DNA of 64,000 bases from Acinetobacter sp. NIPH 298 (lineage in GTDB: Bacteria > Pseudomonadota > Gammaproteobacteria > Pseudomonadales > Moraxellaceae). Positions within the stretch are counted from its first letter, which is position 1; every line of letters begins with the position of its first letter. Positions 1-9,061 of the stretch are shown here, piece by piece. The DNA lies in NCBI RefSeq assembly GCF_000369505.1, contig NZ_KB850055.1:124001-188000 (forward strand), given 5' to 3'. Both the position numbers and the translations under genes were made by a program. The notes below the pieces were generated by a model that saw nothing but the letters and a program-made list of their open reading frames with translations, was not told the origin of the DNA and ran no database searches.

Positions 1-191
1 TTAAATCGGTGTAACTTAAATGCAAATTTGCTACATTAACGCTCTTTGGTTGTGTGATGTCAGAATCGTAGGGCAGATTTTTTTACCTGTTTGAATGTAA
101 AGCCCTTGTAGTTCTTATTTCTGACTCCATAATAACAGCTAAGAAAAAATTACCTATTTAAACTTAAACAAACAGGATTAGAGAGTTCTTC
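1..191. other. Intergenic sequence upstream of secA
   Basis: This AT-rich stretch precedes secA and holds its 5' untranslated region. I see no open reading frame worth calling and no convincing hairpin or paired promoter boxes. A purine-rich GGATTAGAGAG just before the secA start probably supplies the ribosome binding site. The neighbouring gene to the left lies outside the window. Confidence 0.5.
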
Positions 192-2921
192 ATGTTGGCA
201 AGTCTGATCGGAGGTATCTTCGGTACTAAAAATGAGCGTGAGCTCAAACGTATGCGTAAAATCGTCGAACGAATTAACGCGCTCGAACCGACGGTATCTG
301 TTCTTAACGATGCAGACCTATCTGCAAAAACTCAAGAATTCAAACAACGTTATAAAGACGGTGAAAGTTTAGATCAATTATTGCCTGAAGCATTTGCGGT
401 CTGCCGTGAAGCTGCAAAGCGTGTCATGGGCATGCGTCATTATGATGTGCAGTTGATTGGTGGTATTACCTTGCACGAAGGTAAAATTGCTGAGATGCGT
501 ACAGGTGAAGGTAAAACCCTCATGGGTACCTTGGCATGTTACCTCAATACATTGAGTGGACAAGGCGTGCATGTGATCACCGTAAATGATTACTTAGCGC
601 AACGTGATGCTGAGCTTAACCGCCCATTATTTGAGTTTTTAGGTTTAAGCATTGGCGTGATTTATTCCATGCAAATGCCAGATGAAAAAGCGCAAGCCTA
701 TATTGCCGACATTACTTACGGAACCAATAACGAATTTGGTTTTGATTATTTGCGTGACAACATGGTGTTTTCTCTACAAGAGAAAAAACAACGTGGTTTA
801 AGTTATGCGATTATCGATGAAGTTGACTCCATCCTGATCGATGAAGCACGTACACCATTGATTATTTCTGGGCAAAGTGAAGATTCATCGCATCTTTACC
901 AGTTAATCAATAGTATTCCACCAACCTTACGCCCGCAGAAAGAAGAAAAAGTGGCTGACGGTGGACACTTTTGGGTGGATGAAAAACAACGTTCAGTTGA
1001 AATGACTGAAATCGGTTATGAAACAGTTGAAGATGAACTGATTCGTATGGGTTTATTGGCTGAAGGCGAGAGCTTATATTCAGCAACCAATTTGAACTTG
1101 GTTCATCATGTTACGGCTGCGATTCGTGCGCATTATCTGTATCAAAAAAATGTGCACTATATCATCGGTGTAAATCCACAGACTCAAAAAGAAGAAGTCA
1201 TTATTGTGGATGAAAGCACAGGTCGTACCATGCCTGGTCGCCGTTGGTCAGAAGGTCTGCATCAAGCGGTTGAAGCCAAAGAAGGTATGGAAATTCAACC
1301 TGAGAATCAAACGCTTGCTACAACAACCTTCCAGAACTATTTCCGTCTCTATAAAAAACTTTCAGGTATGACTGGTACTGCTGATACAGAAGCAGCAGAA
1401 ATGAAAGAGATTTATGGTTTGGATGTGATCATTATTCCAACGCATCGTCCGATGGTGCGTAAAGATCATAATGACTTAATTTATTTAAATCGTAATGGCA
1501 AATATAGTGCCATTATTGAAGAAATTGCCAATATTCGTCAGCAGGGTGTTGCACCGATTCTGATCGGTACGGCAACGATTGAAGCCAGTGAAATCTTATC
1601 TTCTAAGTTATTACAGGCGGGTATTCAGCATGAAGTTTTGAATGCAAAACAACATGAGCGCGAAGCCGATATTATTGCCCAAGCAGGTAGCCCAAATGCA
1701 GTCACGATCGCCACCAACATGGCAGGTCGTGGTACAGATATTTTGCTAGGTGGTAACTGGAAAGCAAAACTGGCGAAAATTGAAAATCCAACAGCAGAAG
1801 ATGAAGCACGTTTACAAGCGCAATGGGAAAAAGACCATGAGGATGTTCTAAGTTCTGGTGGTTTGCATATCATTGGTTCTGAGCGTCATGAGTCTCGTCG
1901 TATTGATAACCAGTTGCGTGGTCGTGCTGGTCGTCAAGGTGACCCAGGTGTATCTCGTTTCTATTTATCGCTTGAAGATGACTTGATGCGTATCTTCGCC
2001 GGTGATCGTGTTGTCGCGATGATGCGTGCAATGGGCTTGCAAGAAAATGAAGCCATTGAACACAAGATGGTCAGTCGTTCGATCGAAAATGCGCAGCGTA
2101 AAGTTGAAGCACGTAACTTTGATATTCGTAAGAATCTATTGAAGTACGATGATGTCAATAATGAGCAACGTAAGATTATTTATGCTCAGCGTGATGAAGT
2201 CCTCACTGAAAGCACTTTACAAGACTACATTGAAGAAATGCACCGAGATGTGATTAAGGGTGTGATTGCAAACTTTATTCCACCAGAATCGGTACATGAT
2301 CAGTGGGATGTTGAAGGCTTAGAAACTGCTTTACGTACCGATTTGGGCGTTGAATTGCCAGTGCAACAGTGGTTAGACCAAGATCGTCGTTTAGATGAAG
2401 AAGGTTTAGTTGCGCGTATTTCTGATGAAATTGTGAACCGCTATCTTCAGCGTCGCGAGCAAATGGGTGCTGAGTCAGCAGTTATGCTTGAGCGTCACTT
2501 TATGTTGAATTCACTTGATCGTCACTGGAAAGAGCATTTGGCTGCGATGGATTACTTGCGTCAAGGGATTCATTTACGTGGTTATGCGCAAAAAAATCCT
2601 GAGCAAGAATATAAAAAAGAAGCATTCAATTTATTCGTGAATATGTTGGGTGTGATCAAATCTGATGTGGTGACTGATCTATCTCGTGTACATGTTCCGA
2701 CGGCTGAAGAACTTGCAGAAATGGAAGCACAGCAGCAACGTCAAGCTGAATCGATGCGTCTTTCTTTTGAGCATGATGAGGTCGATGGTTTAACGGGTGA
2801 AGTGACTGCTTCTGAAGAAACAGAACAGCAAAATGCAGTATTCCCAGTGCCTGAGAGTCGCAATGCACCTTGTCCTTGTGGTTCTGGTTTAAAATACAAG
2901 CAGTGTCACGGTAAAATCTAA
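192..2921 (+). CDS. secA: Preprotein translocase ATPase SecA
   Basis: SecA is the motor ATPase that drives unfolded preproteins through the SecYEG channel of the inner membrane. The 909-residue length is typical of gammaproteobacterial SecA. Visible landmarks are the Walker A motif MRTGEGKT near residues 102-109, a DEVD Walker B-type motif ([16 protein letters not shown]) near residue 210, the second motor domain with [10 protein letters not shown] and the arginine-rich RGRAGRQGD, and a C-terminal zinc-binding SEC-C motif [14 protein letters not shown] that contacts SecB and lipid. The start follows a purine-rich GGATTAGAGAG. A strong terminator follows the gene, so it is probably the last or only gene of its transcript. 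The open reading frame is intact. Confidence 0.98.
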   Translation: MLASLIGGIFGTKNERELKRMRKIVERINALEPTVSVLNDADLSAKTQEFKQRYKDGESLDQLLPEAFAVCREAAKRVMGMRHYDVQLIGGITLHEGKIAEMRTGEGKTLMGTLACYLNTLSGQGVHVITVNDYLAQRDAELNRPLFEFLGLSIGVIYSMQMPDEKAQAYIADITYGTNNEFGFDYLRDNMVFSLQEKKQRGLSYAIIDEVDSILIDEARTPLIISGQSEDSSHLYQLINSIPPTLRPQKEEKVADGGHFWVDEKQRSVEMTEIGYETVEDELIRMGLLAEGESLYSATNLNLVHHVTAAIRAHYLYQKNVHYIIGVNPQTQKEEVIIVDESTGRTMPGRRWSEGLHQAVEAKEGMEIQPENQTLATTTFQNYFRLYKKLSGMTGTADTEAAEMKEIYGLDVIIIPTHRPMVRKDHNDLIYLNRNGKYSAIIEEIANIRQQGVAPILIGTATIEASEILSSKLLQAGIQHEVLNAKQHEREADIIAQAGSPNAVTIATNMAGRGTDILLGGNWKAKLAKIENPTAEDEARLQAQWEKDHEDVLSSGGLHIIGSERHESRRIDNQLRGRAGRQGDPGVSRFYLSLEDDLMRIFAGDRVVAMMRAMGLQENEAIEHKMVSRSIENAQRKVEARNFDIRKNLLKYDDVNNEQRKIIYAQRDEVLTESTLQDYIEEMHRDVIKGVIANFIPPESVHDQWDVEGLETALRTDLGVELPVQQWLDQDRRLDEEGLVARISDEIVNRYLQRREQMGAESAVMLERHFMLNSLDRHWKEHLAAMDYLRQGIHLRGYAQKNPEQEYKKEAFNLFVNMLGVIKSDVVTDLSRVHVPTAEELAEMEAQQQRQAESMRLSFEHDEVDGLTGEVTASEETEQQNAVFPVPESRNAPCPCGSGLKYKQCHGKI

Positions 2922-2948
2922 GCTTAGGTTTTATTTGGTCATGATAGA

Positions 2949-2977
2949 AAAGCAGAGCATAGACTCTGCTTTTTTTA
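2949..2977 (+). terminator. Rho-independent terminator after secA
   Basis: GCAGAG and CTCTGC pair around a six-base loop, the stem is extended by A:T pairs, and a run of seven T follows. It lies about 30 bases past the secA stop codon. Confidence 0.85.
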
Positions 2978-3066
2978 CGATAAACTACTTGAGTGGAATC
3001 AAGCTTTGTAGTTTTATTAGCAGACTTACAGTTCTTCGTTGAATTGATATTAGAAGCGGGAAGACA

Positions 3067-3495
3067 ATGAAAAAAGCATTACAACTTTTAATTTTAGCAA
3101 GTGCGACGACATCAGGTTTTGCACTTGCGGCAGATGTTCCACAAACTACGACAGTGGATAAAGTGCAGGCTGCAAAAGGAGAGACTTCTGCTCAAGCACA
3201 GGTTAAGCATGATGTCACAACGGTCATTAGTCCACGTACGGGCATTCGCTATACTTTAGGCGATACGGGTAACCGTCCAATCGTGTTGCAAACCGCTGCG
3301 ATTGCACCAGCAAATTCTGCCAATATCAATCGTATCGTGGCATCAAATCCTGCACTCTCTGAAAAGAGCCAAGAAAAAGCCAAGATTGCTTTAATTGGTG
3401 AAGCAGCGGTACAAGCTGCGAATGCAGCAGCTGCACAAACTGCGAGTGCACAAGCACCACAGACAGCAAGCACTCAAACAGCGAAAACAAATTAA
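3067..3495 (+). CDS. Exported Ala/Gln-rich protein of unknown function
   Basis: I do not recognise a named family. The 142-residue product begins MKKALQLLILASATTSGFALA, a clear Sec signal peptide with probable cleavage after the ALA near residue 21, so it should be periplasmic or surface-exposed. The middle (PRTGIRYTLGDTGNRPIVLQ) looks folded. The last 35 residues are low complexity, almost entirely Ala, Gln, Thr and Ser, and probably disordered. It stands alone between the secA terminator and a shared convergent terminator. No catalytic motif is visible, so no function is proposed. Confidence 0.75.
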   Translation: MKKALQLLILASATTSGFALAADVPQTTTVDKVQAAKGETSAQAQVKHDVTTVISPRTGIRYTLGDTGNRPIVLQTAAIAPANSANINRIVASNPALSEKSQEKAKIALIGEAAVQAANAAAAQTASAQAPQTASTQTAKTN

Positions 3496-3511
3496 TTGAT
3501 CATTTTTCAAT

Positions 3512-3541
3512 AAAAAAGAGATGCTAAGGCATCTCTTTTTT
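3512..3541. terminator. Bidirectional terminator between convergent genes
   Basis: AAAAAAGAGATGC pairs with GCATCTCTTTTTT around a TAAG loop. A- and T-runs on both sides let it serve both the exported protein gene (plus strand) and the lpxO-like gene (minus strand). Confidence 0.88.
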
Positions 3542-3557
3542 ATTTTAATACAAACCT

Positions 3558-4475
3558 TTATAAGAGGCTTGGTAATAAAATCAAACCAATAATGATCGCA
3601 AACATTAACCATTTTAAAGCATAGTACAGTGGGCGATTGCGCTGTTTTAAGCCACGACCATAGTGGTGAACGGCATAACCATATTTGAAAATACGGTTAA
3701 TAAAACCAGTCTTATCTTGATCATCATTTGGTGAGCTTGCTGCCGACATAATATTGCGACCAAACCAGTGATTAAATCTTTGCGCCCAGCCCCATTTCAT
3801 TGGACGTTCAATATCACAGAACAAGATGATCCGAGTTTGATCGGTTTTATTATGTGCCCAGTGTACATAGGTTTCATCAAATACAGTGGCTTCGCCATCT
3901 CTCCAGCTATACCGTTCCTGATCGACTTCGATAAAGCAATCATCACTATTGGGCGTCACTAAACCCAAGTGATAACGAACTGAACCTGCATAAGGATCAC
4001 GGTGTTTACCCAAATAGCTTCCAGATGGAAGTTCAGTAAACATAGCGGCTTTGACTGATGGGATGCTTTCTAGTAATGCCACAGTTTTTGGGCAAAGTTG
4101 TTGTGCGGAAGGGTGGCTATCCCGATACCATTTCAAATAAAAACGCTTCCAACCACGTTTAAAGAACGTGTTGAAACCTGCATCATTATTTTTTTCAGCA
4201 GCTTTGATTTGATTTTGTAGTTGAATCGCTTCTTCCCGAATCACTTGCCAATTATCTTGTAGTGGTTTGAGTTCAGGGAATTGCGCCACATCAAAAAATG
4301 GCTGGTTCGGTAACTTCGAGAAACCAGTCATAAACATATTGATAGGCGCTAAGAAGGTCGAATGATCGAATAATTGTCGAGATGCTTTTAATCGCTCTTT
4401 GCCACGATAATATGTATATAAAAAACTGACTAAAAATACGGCAACGATAATCACTGCGTACATAAGTGCAATCAT
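3558..4475 (-). CDS. lpxO: LpxO-like aspartyl/asparaginyl beta-hydroxylase (lipid A)
   Basis: This 305-residue protein belongs to the Fe(II)/2-oxoglutarate aspartyl/asparaginyl beta-hydroxylase family. LpxO members 2-hydroxylate secondary acyl chains of lipid A at the inner membrane. A first membrane segment covers roughly residues 2-20 and a second lies at the C terminus (LKWLMFAIIIGLILLPSL), fitting LpxO topology. The iron-binding HxD...H set is visible as GKHRDPYAGS and later VHWAHN, followed by the 2-oxoglutarate-binding arginine in TRIILFCDIERP. Assignment to LpxO rather than a general hydroxylase rests on the membrane anchors and on the family being common in Acinetobacter. The substrate is not proven by sequence. 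Confidence 0.82.
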   Translation of the reverse strand: MIALMYAVIIVAVFLVSFLYTYYRGKERLKASRQLFDHSTFLAPINMFMTGFSKLPNQPFFDVAQFPELKPLQDNWQVIREEAIQLQNQIKAAEKNNDAGFNTFFKRGWKRFYLKWYRDSHPSAQQLCPKTVALLESIPSVKAAMFTELPSGSYLGKHRDPYAGSVRYHLGLVTPNSDDCFIEVDQERYSWRDGEATVFDETYVHWAHNKTDQTRIILFCDIERPMKWGWAQRFNHWFGRNIMSAASSPNDDQDKTGFINRIFKYGYAVHHYGRGLKQRNRPLYYALKWLMFAIIIGLILLPSLL

Positions 4476-4607
4476 CTAGAAAATGGGAGGCGGCCATTTT
4501 AGCATAAAAAATATTGTGTAGAATGTTGCGATAAAATCAATTTTATTGATTGCCGCGCCATGCGATGAATGGATGCCAATTCGGTGATTTTTTGTATATT
4601 TATTTAA

Positions 4608-4629
4608 ACCTCCCTTGTGTAAGGGAGGT
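4608..4629. terminator. Hairpin after MFS gene, repeat-like arms
   Basis: ACCTCCCTT pairs with AAGGGAGGT around GTGT, just past the stop of the minus-strand transporter. The T-run on the minus side is poor (TTTAAAT). The CCTCCCTT/AAGGGAGG arms match one hairpin of the repeat found after gcd at 21683-21753, so it may be a remnant of the same repeat family. Confidence 0.55.
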
Positions 4630-4651
4630 GTGTTTTCGACGAAAGACGTGA

Positions 4652-5962
4652 TTAAACTTGGTTATTTACATCGTCATGTTTAGTCTCACGCATCATTAAA
4701 AATGCGATCAACGATAAAATTGAAGCCAAGCTGAGATACAAACCCACCGCACCAAGTCCATAACTTTCAGCCAGTTTGGTTGCAATATAAGGTGCAAATG
4801 AAGCACCAAAAATGCCAGCCAAGTTAAAGGTCAACGCTGAGCCCGTGTAGCGGACTGAAGTTGGGAAAAGTTCAGATAAAATCGTACCGATTGGACCGTA
4901 GGTGAGTCCCATGATCGAAAGACCAATACATAAGAATAAAAAGACCAGTATTGGATTACCTGAATCGAGTAGCGGCGCAAAACACAATCCAAATAAAGCA
5001 GAAAGTATGCAGACTGCGATGGAGGTTTTTCTACGACCAAATTTCTCTGCGAGAATAGCTGCTATTGGAATAAATGCAGCAAAACATAAGGTGGCAACCA
5101 GTTGTAGCTGAAGAAAATCTCCACGTGCATAACCCAGTTTGGTGGTTCCCCAGTTCAGCGCAAATACCGTTGTCAGGTAGAACACCACAAAAGTACAAAT
5201 CGCAGCAACTGTGCCGAGTACCAACATTTTGAAGTGTTTAGTCATGACTTCTTTGAAGGGTACATTCACTTCTTTTTGCTTATCTAAGACCTTTTGGAAA
5301 GCAGGCGTTTCATGCAGTTTTAAACGGATATATAAACCGACTAACACCAGTACTGCACTGGCGATGAACGGAATACGCCAGCCCCATTGCATAAAGGCTT
5401 GTTCCGACATAAATGCATTCAGTAATAGAAATGAACCTGTTGCAAGGATAAAGCCAATCGGTGCACCCAATTGTGGGAACATTCCATACCAAGCGCGTTT
5501 TCCTTCAGGCGCATTTTCAGTGGCGAGTAAAACCGCACCACTCCACTCACCACCTAAACCTAAACCTTGTCCTAAACGACATAAGGCGAGCAGTAGTGGT
5601 GCTGCAATACCAATTTGTACATAGGTTGGCAGTAAGCCGATGCAGACGGTTGAAATCCCCATGGTGAGCAAGGCGGCAACCAAGGTTGCCTTACGTCCGA
5701 TTCGATCACCCAAATGTCCAAAAACTGCAGCACCAATCGGGCGGGCAATAAAGGCAAGTGCGAAAGTTGCAAGGGATTGTAATACGGCTGCGCCATCGCT
5801 ACTTTCAGGGAAAAAGAGATGGGGGAAAACCAGTACTGCGGCTGTGGCGTAGATATAAAAGTCAAAAAACTCAATCGTAGTACCAACCAGACTGGCAAAT
5901 AATACCCGTACTTTTGAATTGCTTGCCACTTCAGGGGTGGCAGCCGTAGCGTTTGACGACAT
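4652..5962 (-). CDS. MFS transporter, metabolite:H+ symporter (MHS) type
   Basis: This 436-residue, 12-helix inner-membrane carrier belongs to the metabolite:H+ symporter branch of the major facilitator superfamily, which includes ShiA and ProP. The start region VGTTIEFFDFYIYATAA and the loop motif GHLGDRIGRKATL between helices 2 and 3 are typical, as is RLGQGLGLGGEWSGA in helix 5. Family members import small organic acids or osmolytes with protons. The substrate cannot be read from the sequence and the neighbours give no pathway clue. The length is normal and the frame intact. Transcription is probably monocistronic, with a hairpin downstream. Confidence 0.88.
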   Translation of the reverse strand: MSSNATAATPEVASNSKVRVLFASLVGTTIEFFDFYIYATAAVLVFPHLFFPESSDGAAVLQSLATFALAFIARPIGAAVFGHLGDRIGRKATLVAALLTMGISTVCIGLLPTYVQIGIAAPLLLALCRLGQGLGLGGEWSGAVLLATENAPEGKRAWYGMFPQLGAPIGFILATGSFLLLNAFMSEQAFMQWGWRIPFIASAVLVLVGLYIRLKLHETPAFQKVLDKQKEVNVPFKEVMTKHFKMLVLGTVAAICTFVVFYLTTVFALNWGTTKLGYARGDFLQLQLVATLCFAAFIPIAAILAEKFGRRKTSIAVCILSALFGLCFAPLLDSGNPILVFLFLCIGLSIMGLTYGPIGTILSELFPTSVRYTGSALTFNLAGIFGASFAPYIATKLAESYGLGAVGLYLSLASILSLIAFLMMRETKHDDVNNQV

Positions 5963-6082
5963 ACAAGACCTTAATTCTCATTATCCAAAACATAGATAGA
6001 TGTATTGTTTGGATATTCCTTTTTTAATGCGGAGTTTACTCAGGAAACCTGATGTTATGGAGCGCGTATTTATTGGTGCTCA

Positions 6083-6724
6083 TCATAGGACATAACAGTA
6101 GATCGCTAAAAAATGTAACCCTGCTCCTAGCAGCACAAAAACATGCCAAATTGCGTGGCTATATCTTACCTTTTTTAAGGCATAAAACAATGTACCGACG
6201 GTATAGGCAAGCCCACCTGCGATTAATAGCTGTAGCGCCTCTCGAGAGAGATAGAGTTGCATATCATCCATCAGTAGAACAGCGAGCCAACCCATGACCA
6301 AATACGCTGCCAGTGAAAGCTTTTGGAAACGGTGAATGAACACTAATTTAAACAGTGTTCCGATCATTGCGATGACCCAAAGTGCAATGAGTAGGTAATG
6401 TGCTTTTGCCGTTGGAATCGCGATACTTAAAAAGGGGGTGTATGTCCCTGCGATGAGATAATAAATCGCGGTATGATCTAGTTTTTTATACCAGTATCGT
6501 TTGTTTTCATCTTGGGCGAAGTGGTAGAGCGTTGAGCTAAGCAGTAATAGCACCAGACTAAAACCATAAATCCATAAACTCATCCATTGAGCTAAAGGGA
6601 GATAGTAACCTTTGATAATGAGAAAAATTGAGGCAATTAAAGCGAATATTGCGCCAATAGCATGACTATAAGCGTTTAGTCGTTCTTCTTTTGGATCATA
6701 ATCCAACAGTGAGTTCATGTTCAT
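6083..6724 (-). CDS. Hemolysin III / PAQR-family membrane protein
   Basis: The 213-residue product has seven predicted membrane helices and the family pattern of the hemolysin III (YqfA/PAQR) group: an N-terminal EERLNAYSHAIGA segment, SSTLYHFAQDENKRYWYKKLDHTAIYYLIAGTY split over the second and third conserved blocks, and the C-terminal SHAIWHVFVLLGAGLHFLA histidine cluster. The conserved Ser, His and Asp residues bind zinc in characterised PAQR proteins. The physiological role in bacteria is poorly known, and 'hemolysin' is a historic name. A second ATG two codons in (MNSLL) is an equally possible start. The gene diverges from the methyltransferase at 6825. Confidence 0.9.
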   Translation of the reverse strand: MNMNSLLDYDPKEERLNAYSHAIGAIFALIASIFLIIKGYYLPLAQWMSLWIYGFSLVLLLLSSTLYHFAQDENKRYWYKKLDHTAIYYLIAGTYTPFLSIAIPTAKAHYLLIALWVIAMIGTLFKLVFIHRFQKLSLAAYLVMGWLAVLLMDDMQLYLSREALQLLIAGGLAYTVGTLFYALKKVRYSHAIWHVFVLLGAGLHFLAIYCYVL

Positions 6725-6824
6725 GGCAATACGCTTTGCATAAAAATACGACTGTATCGTAATGCAATTTCCCTTTTAAAGTAAGACGCTTTAAAATTTA
6801 GTTTCTATTTGTTAGGTTTTCATT

Positions 6825-8099
6825 ATGTTTGCGCCGATTTTTTCTTTTGAACAAGAACAGCAGTTTTTTCTAGAAGTACAGCAAGCTATTGAAAATAGAA
6901 GTTTTGATCGCCTGATTCTCAGTCAATATAAAGGTGAATTGGCAGATTTAGAGAAAATGACGTTTCGGATTATTGAGCTGCAAGGGCAGGCGGTTTTGTC
7001 CTGTTTATATCACCATAAGACGCAAGACATCACCAAGAACTATACTATGGACGAGGGTGTAGAGAGAATTGCAGCATTATTAGCTCAGTCTAAGCAGGCG
7101 AATTTATTTAGCGCAACACAAGAGATTCAACTCAAGAAAAATAAAAAGAAAGCCATGTTAAATGCACAGAAAAAACAGGCAACAGGCATCGTTGAACAAC
7201 AGCACAATCGTGAAAAGCAACGTTATATTCAACAGCAAAGTCCGTTCTTAACGCATTTAGGTATTACCGATGCCAATGGTCAAATTATTCCAAGCATGGC
7301 GCGTAAATGGAAACAGATTAATAAGTTTATCGAGATCTTTTCCAATGCCTATGAGCAAATTGATGCCTCACAACAAGCATTGAAGATCGTTGATTTTGGT
7401 TCAGGCAAAGGCTATTTAACGTTTGCCTTATATGATTATTTGCAAGCACAAGGCAAGACACCATTGATCACTGGGGTTGAGTTACGCTCAAATTTAGTCG
7501 AGTTTTGTCAGAAAGTGGCTGATGAGGTAGGATTTAATCACCTCGATTTCTTTGAGGGGGACGTCCGTAGTTATCAACCTGATGATGAGCGAGGATTAAA
7601 TGAAGCATCGCTTCATCCGAGCGCAAGGCGAGAACCTCGTTCGAGTGACTTAGATGTGATGATCGCACTGCATGCCTGTGATGTGGCTACGGATTTTGCG
7701 ATTCATACAGGGATCCGTCTCAATGCTTCGATGATCATGTGTGCACCGTGCTGTCATAAAGAATTAAGACCACAACTCAAGAGTCCAGAAGTGTTGCAAC
7801 CGATGTTGCAATTTGGGATTCATGCAGGGCAACAGGCAGAAATGCTTACAGATACTTTACGTGCTTTGTTGCTTAAGGCGTATGGTTATGAAACCAAAGT
7901 GTTTGAGTTCGTGTCTTTGGAACATACCAGTAAAAACAAGATGATCTTGGCGACCAAGCGTAAAAATGTTCAACAACCCGACCCTAAGATCATGCAACAA
8001 ATTCAAGCCTTGAAAACCATGTATGGCATTGAAAAACAAAGTTTGGAATTGTTGTTGCAAGATCAAATGCCAATCGAGAACTTGGGTTGTAAATGTTAA
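6825..8099 (+). CDS. SAM-dependent methyltransferase with in-frame palindromic insert
   Basis: This 424-residue protein has a central Rossmann methyltransferase domain: the SAM-binding motif IVDFGSGKGYLTFAL near residues 188-202, then TGVELRSNLVEFC, and a later ALHACDVATD block. A CAPCCHKELRP motif follows; in this family (COG0500-type, PF13679 Methyltransf_32) the ALHACD and cysteine segments are characteristic. The substrate is unknown. Residues 255-275 are encoded by a palindromic 63-base segment (7587-7649) that keeps the frame and seems to interrupt the normal run from DVRSYQPDD to LDVMIALHACD. The stop overlaps the start of the GNAT gene by seven bases, so the two are probably translationally coupled. 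Confidence 0.85.
   Translation: MFAPIFSFEQEQQFFLEVQQAIENRSFDRLILSQYKGELADLEKMTFRIIELQGQAVLSCLYHHKTQDITKNYTMDEGVERIAALLAQSKQANLFSATQEIQLKKNKKKAMLNAQKKQATGIVEQQHNREKQRYIQQQSPFLTHLGITDANGQIIPSMARKWKQINKFIEIFSNAYEQIDASQQALKIVDFGSGKGYLTFALYDYLQAQGKTPLITGVELRSNLVEFCQKVADEVGFNHLDFFEGDVRSYQPDDERGLNEASLHPSARREPRSSDLDVMIALHACDVATDFAIHTGIRLNASMIMCAPCCHKELRPQLKSPEVLQPMLQFGIHAGQQAEMLTDTLRALLLKAYGYETKVFEFVSLEHTSKNKMILATKRKNVQQPDPKIMQQIQALKTMYGIEKQSLELLLQDQMPIENLGCKC
7587..7649 (+). repeat. In-frame palindromic element inside methyltransferase gene
   Basis: GAGCGAGG at 7587-7594 pairs with CCTCGTTC at 7635-7642 (one mismatch). Inside, TGAAGC and GCTTCA form a perfect hairpin around ATC at 7601-7615. The segment is a multiple of three and adds 21 residues rich in Arg, Ser, Pro and Glu between two conserved methyltransferase blocks. 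That it is an inserted repeat is inferred from the palindrome and its position. Other genomic copies would have to be found to confirm it. Confidence 0.6.
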
Positions 8100-8545
8100 A
8101 TCAAGCTGAGAAAGATATGTTTAAAGTTGAAAATGGGCAATGGAGTCAATTGCAGCTGCAGCAAGATGCTAAATTGATTCGAGAATTGGTCTTTATTCAG
8201 GAACAGAATATTCCTGAACAAGATGAATGGGATGATCAAGATCCAGTGTCACAACATTTTGTGGTTTATGAGCAAGATCGAGCGATTGCGACGGCACGAT
8301 TATTGCCAGATCATCATCTAGGACGTGTTGCGGTACTACCAGAATACCGAGGGCAGGGCATTGGGCGATTGATCATGCTTGATATGATTGCTTATGCCAA
8401 ATCCCAAAATCGACCATTGTTACATCTTTCTGCACAAACGCATGCGACTTCATTTTATGAAAAGCTTGGATTTACGGTGCAAGGTGATGAATATGATGAG
8501 TGTGGTATTCCGCATATTGAAATGATGATGCCAATCATCAAATAA
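8093..8545 (+). CDS. GNAT-family N-acetyltransferase (ElaA/YjcF-like)
   Basis: This 150-residue acetyltransferase shows the acetyl-CoA-binding signature VAVLPEYRGQGIGRLIM (R/Q-x-x-G-x-G/A) near residues 82-98 and the late SFYEKLGFTVQGDEYDE motif typical of the YjcF-like branch of the GNAT superfamily. Such enzymes transfer an acetyl group from acetyl-CoA to a small molecule or protein amine; the substrate is unknown. The start ATG overlaps the stop of the preceding methyltransferase (ATGTTAA), so both are likely made from one mRNA. A second in-frame ATG (MFKVENG) lies nine codons downstream and cannot be ruled out. Confidence 0.88.
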   Translation: MLNQAEKDMFKVENGQWSQLQLQQDAKLIRELVFIQEQNIPEQDEWDDQDPVSQHFVVYEQDRAIATARLLPDHHLGRVAVLPEYRGQGIGRLIMLDMIAYAKSQNRPLLHLSAQTHATSFYEKLGFTVQGDEYDECGIPHIEMMMPIIK

Positions 8546-8605
8546 GTCGAGTCAGCAGGTGAACTCATCACTTATTTGATTGCTTGGTTTAGCTTTGAAT
8601 GGGTA

Positions 8606-8836
8606 TTAAGGATGTTGATGTTGTTCCGCAACTTCTGAGGCTGCGGAATGGCTATGGTTCAGCTCTTTTTCTTGTTGAATTTTACGTTGAGCGCCGGGCA
8701 TATAGTCAGGCTCTTGGGTCATCGCCAAATAGAAAAAGCTTAAAAAGATCGTGCTTAATATCCCAACAATGATGACAAACTTCCATCCTAATACCGTTTC
8801 ATTTGAATCTTTTTGTGGGGATGGTTGATTGCTCAT
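8606..8836 (-). CDS. Small single-pass membrane protein, paralogue A
   Basis: This 76-residue protein has one membrane helix (WKFVIIVGILSTIFLSFFYLA) followed by the motif TQEPDYMPG and a hydrophilic, His-rich tail. I chose the ATG at 8836 because the upstream in-frame codon at 8848 is TTG. It is clearly related to the protein at 9983-10243: both have G-W-K before the helix, FYLA-T at its end, then EPDYMP. The two paralogues flank the patatin-like lipase gene on the same strand. I know no function for this family. The tail probably faces the periplasm if the N terminus is cytoplasmic. Confidence 0.72.
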   Translation of the reverse strand: MSNQPSPQKDSNETVLGWKFVIIVGILSTIFLSFFYLAMTQEPDYMPGAQRKIQQEKELNHSHSAASEVAEQHQHP

Positions 8837-9061
8837 AAGAGATTCCAAATATAAAAATGTGATTTTGCGCCTTTTTTATATCCGTTGACAAGGGGGAGAC
8901 TTGCAGAGGTTTATGCTTTGTTGTGCAATACCTTAAATAGACTTTTTACACGATTCCTTGTGCTCCTCCCGATAGAAGAAACACAAAGAGGGTGTGATTA
9001 ATGATGGAAGCGATCTAATCGTTTCTTTTGTTTAGCTTATAAACTCGGAAGATTATCAGGT
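8837..9061. other. Intergenic stretch before small membrane protein gene
   Basis: About 225 bases between the patatin gene and paralogue A. I see no open reading frame with a ribosome site and no strong terminator. The promoter of paralogue A (minus strand) should lie here but no convincing pair of boxes stands out. Confidence 0.35.
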
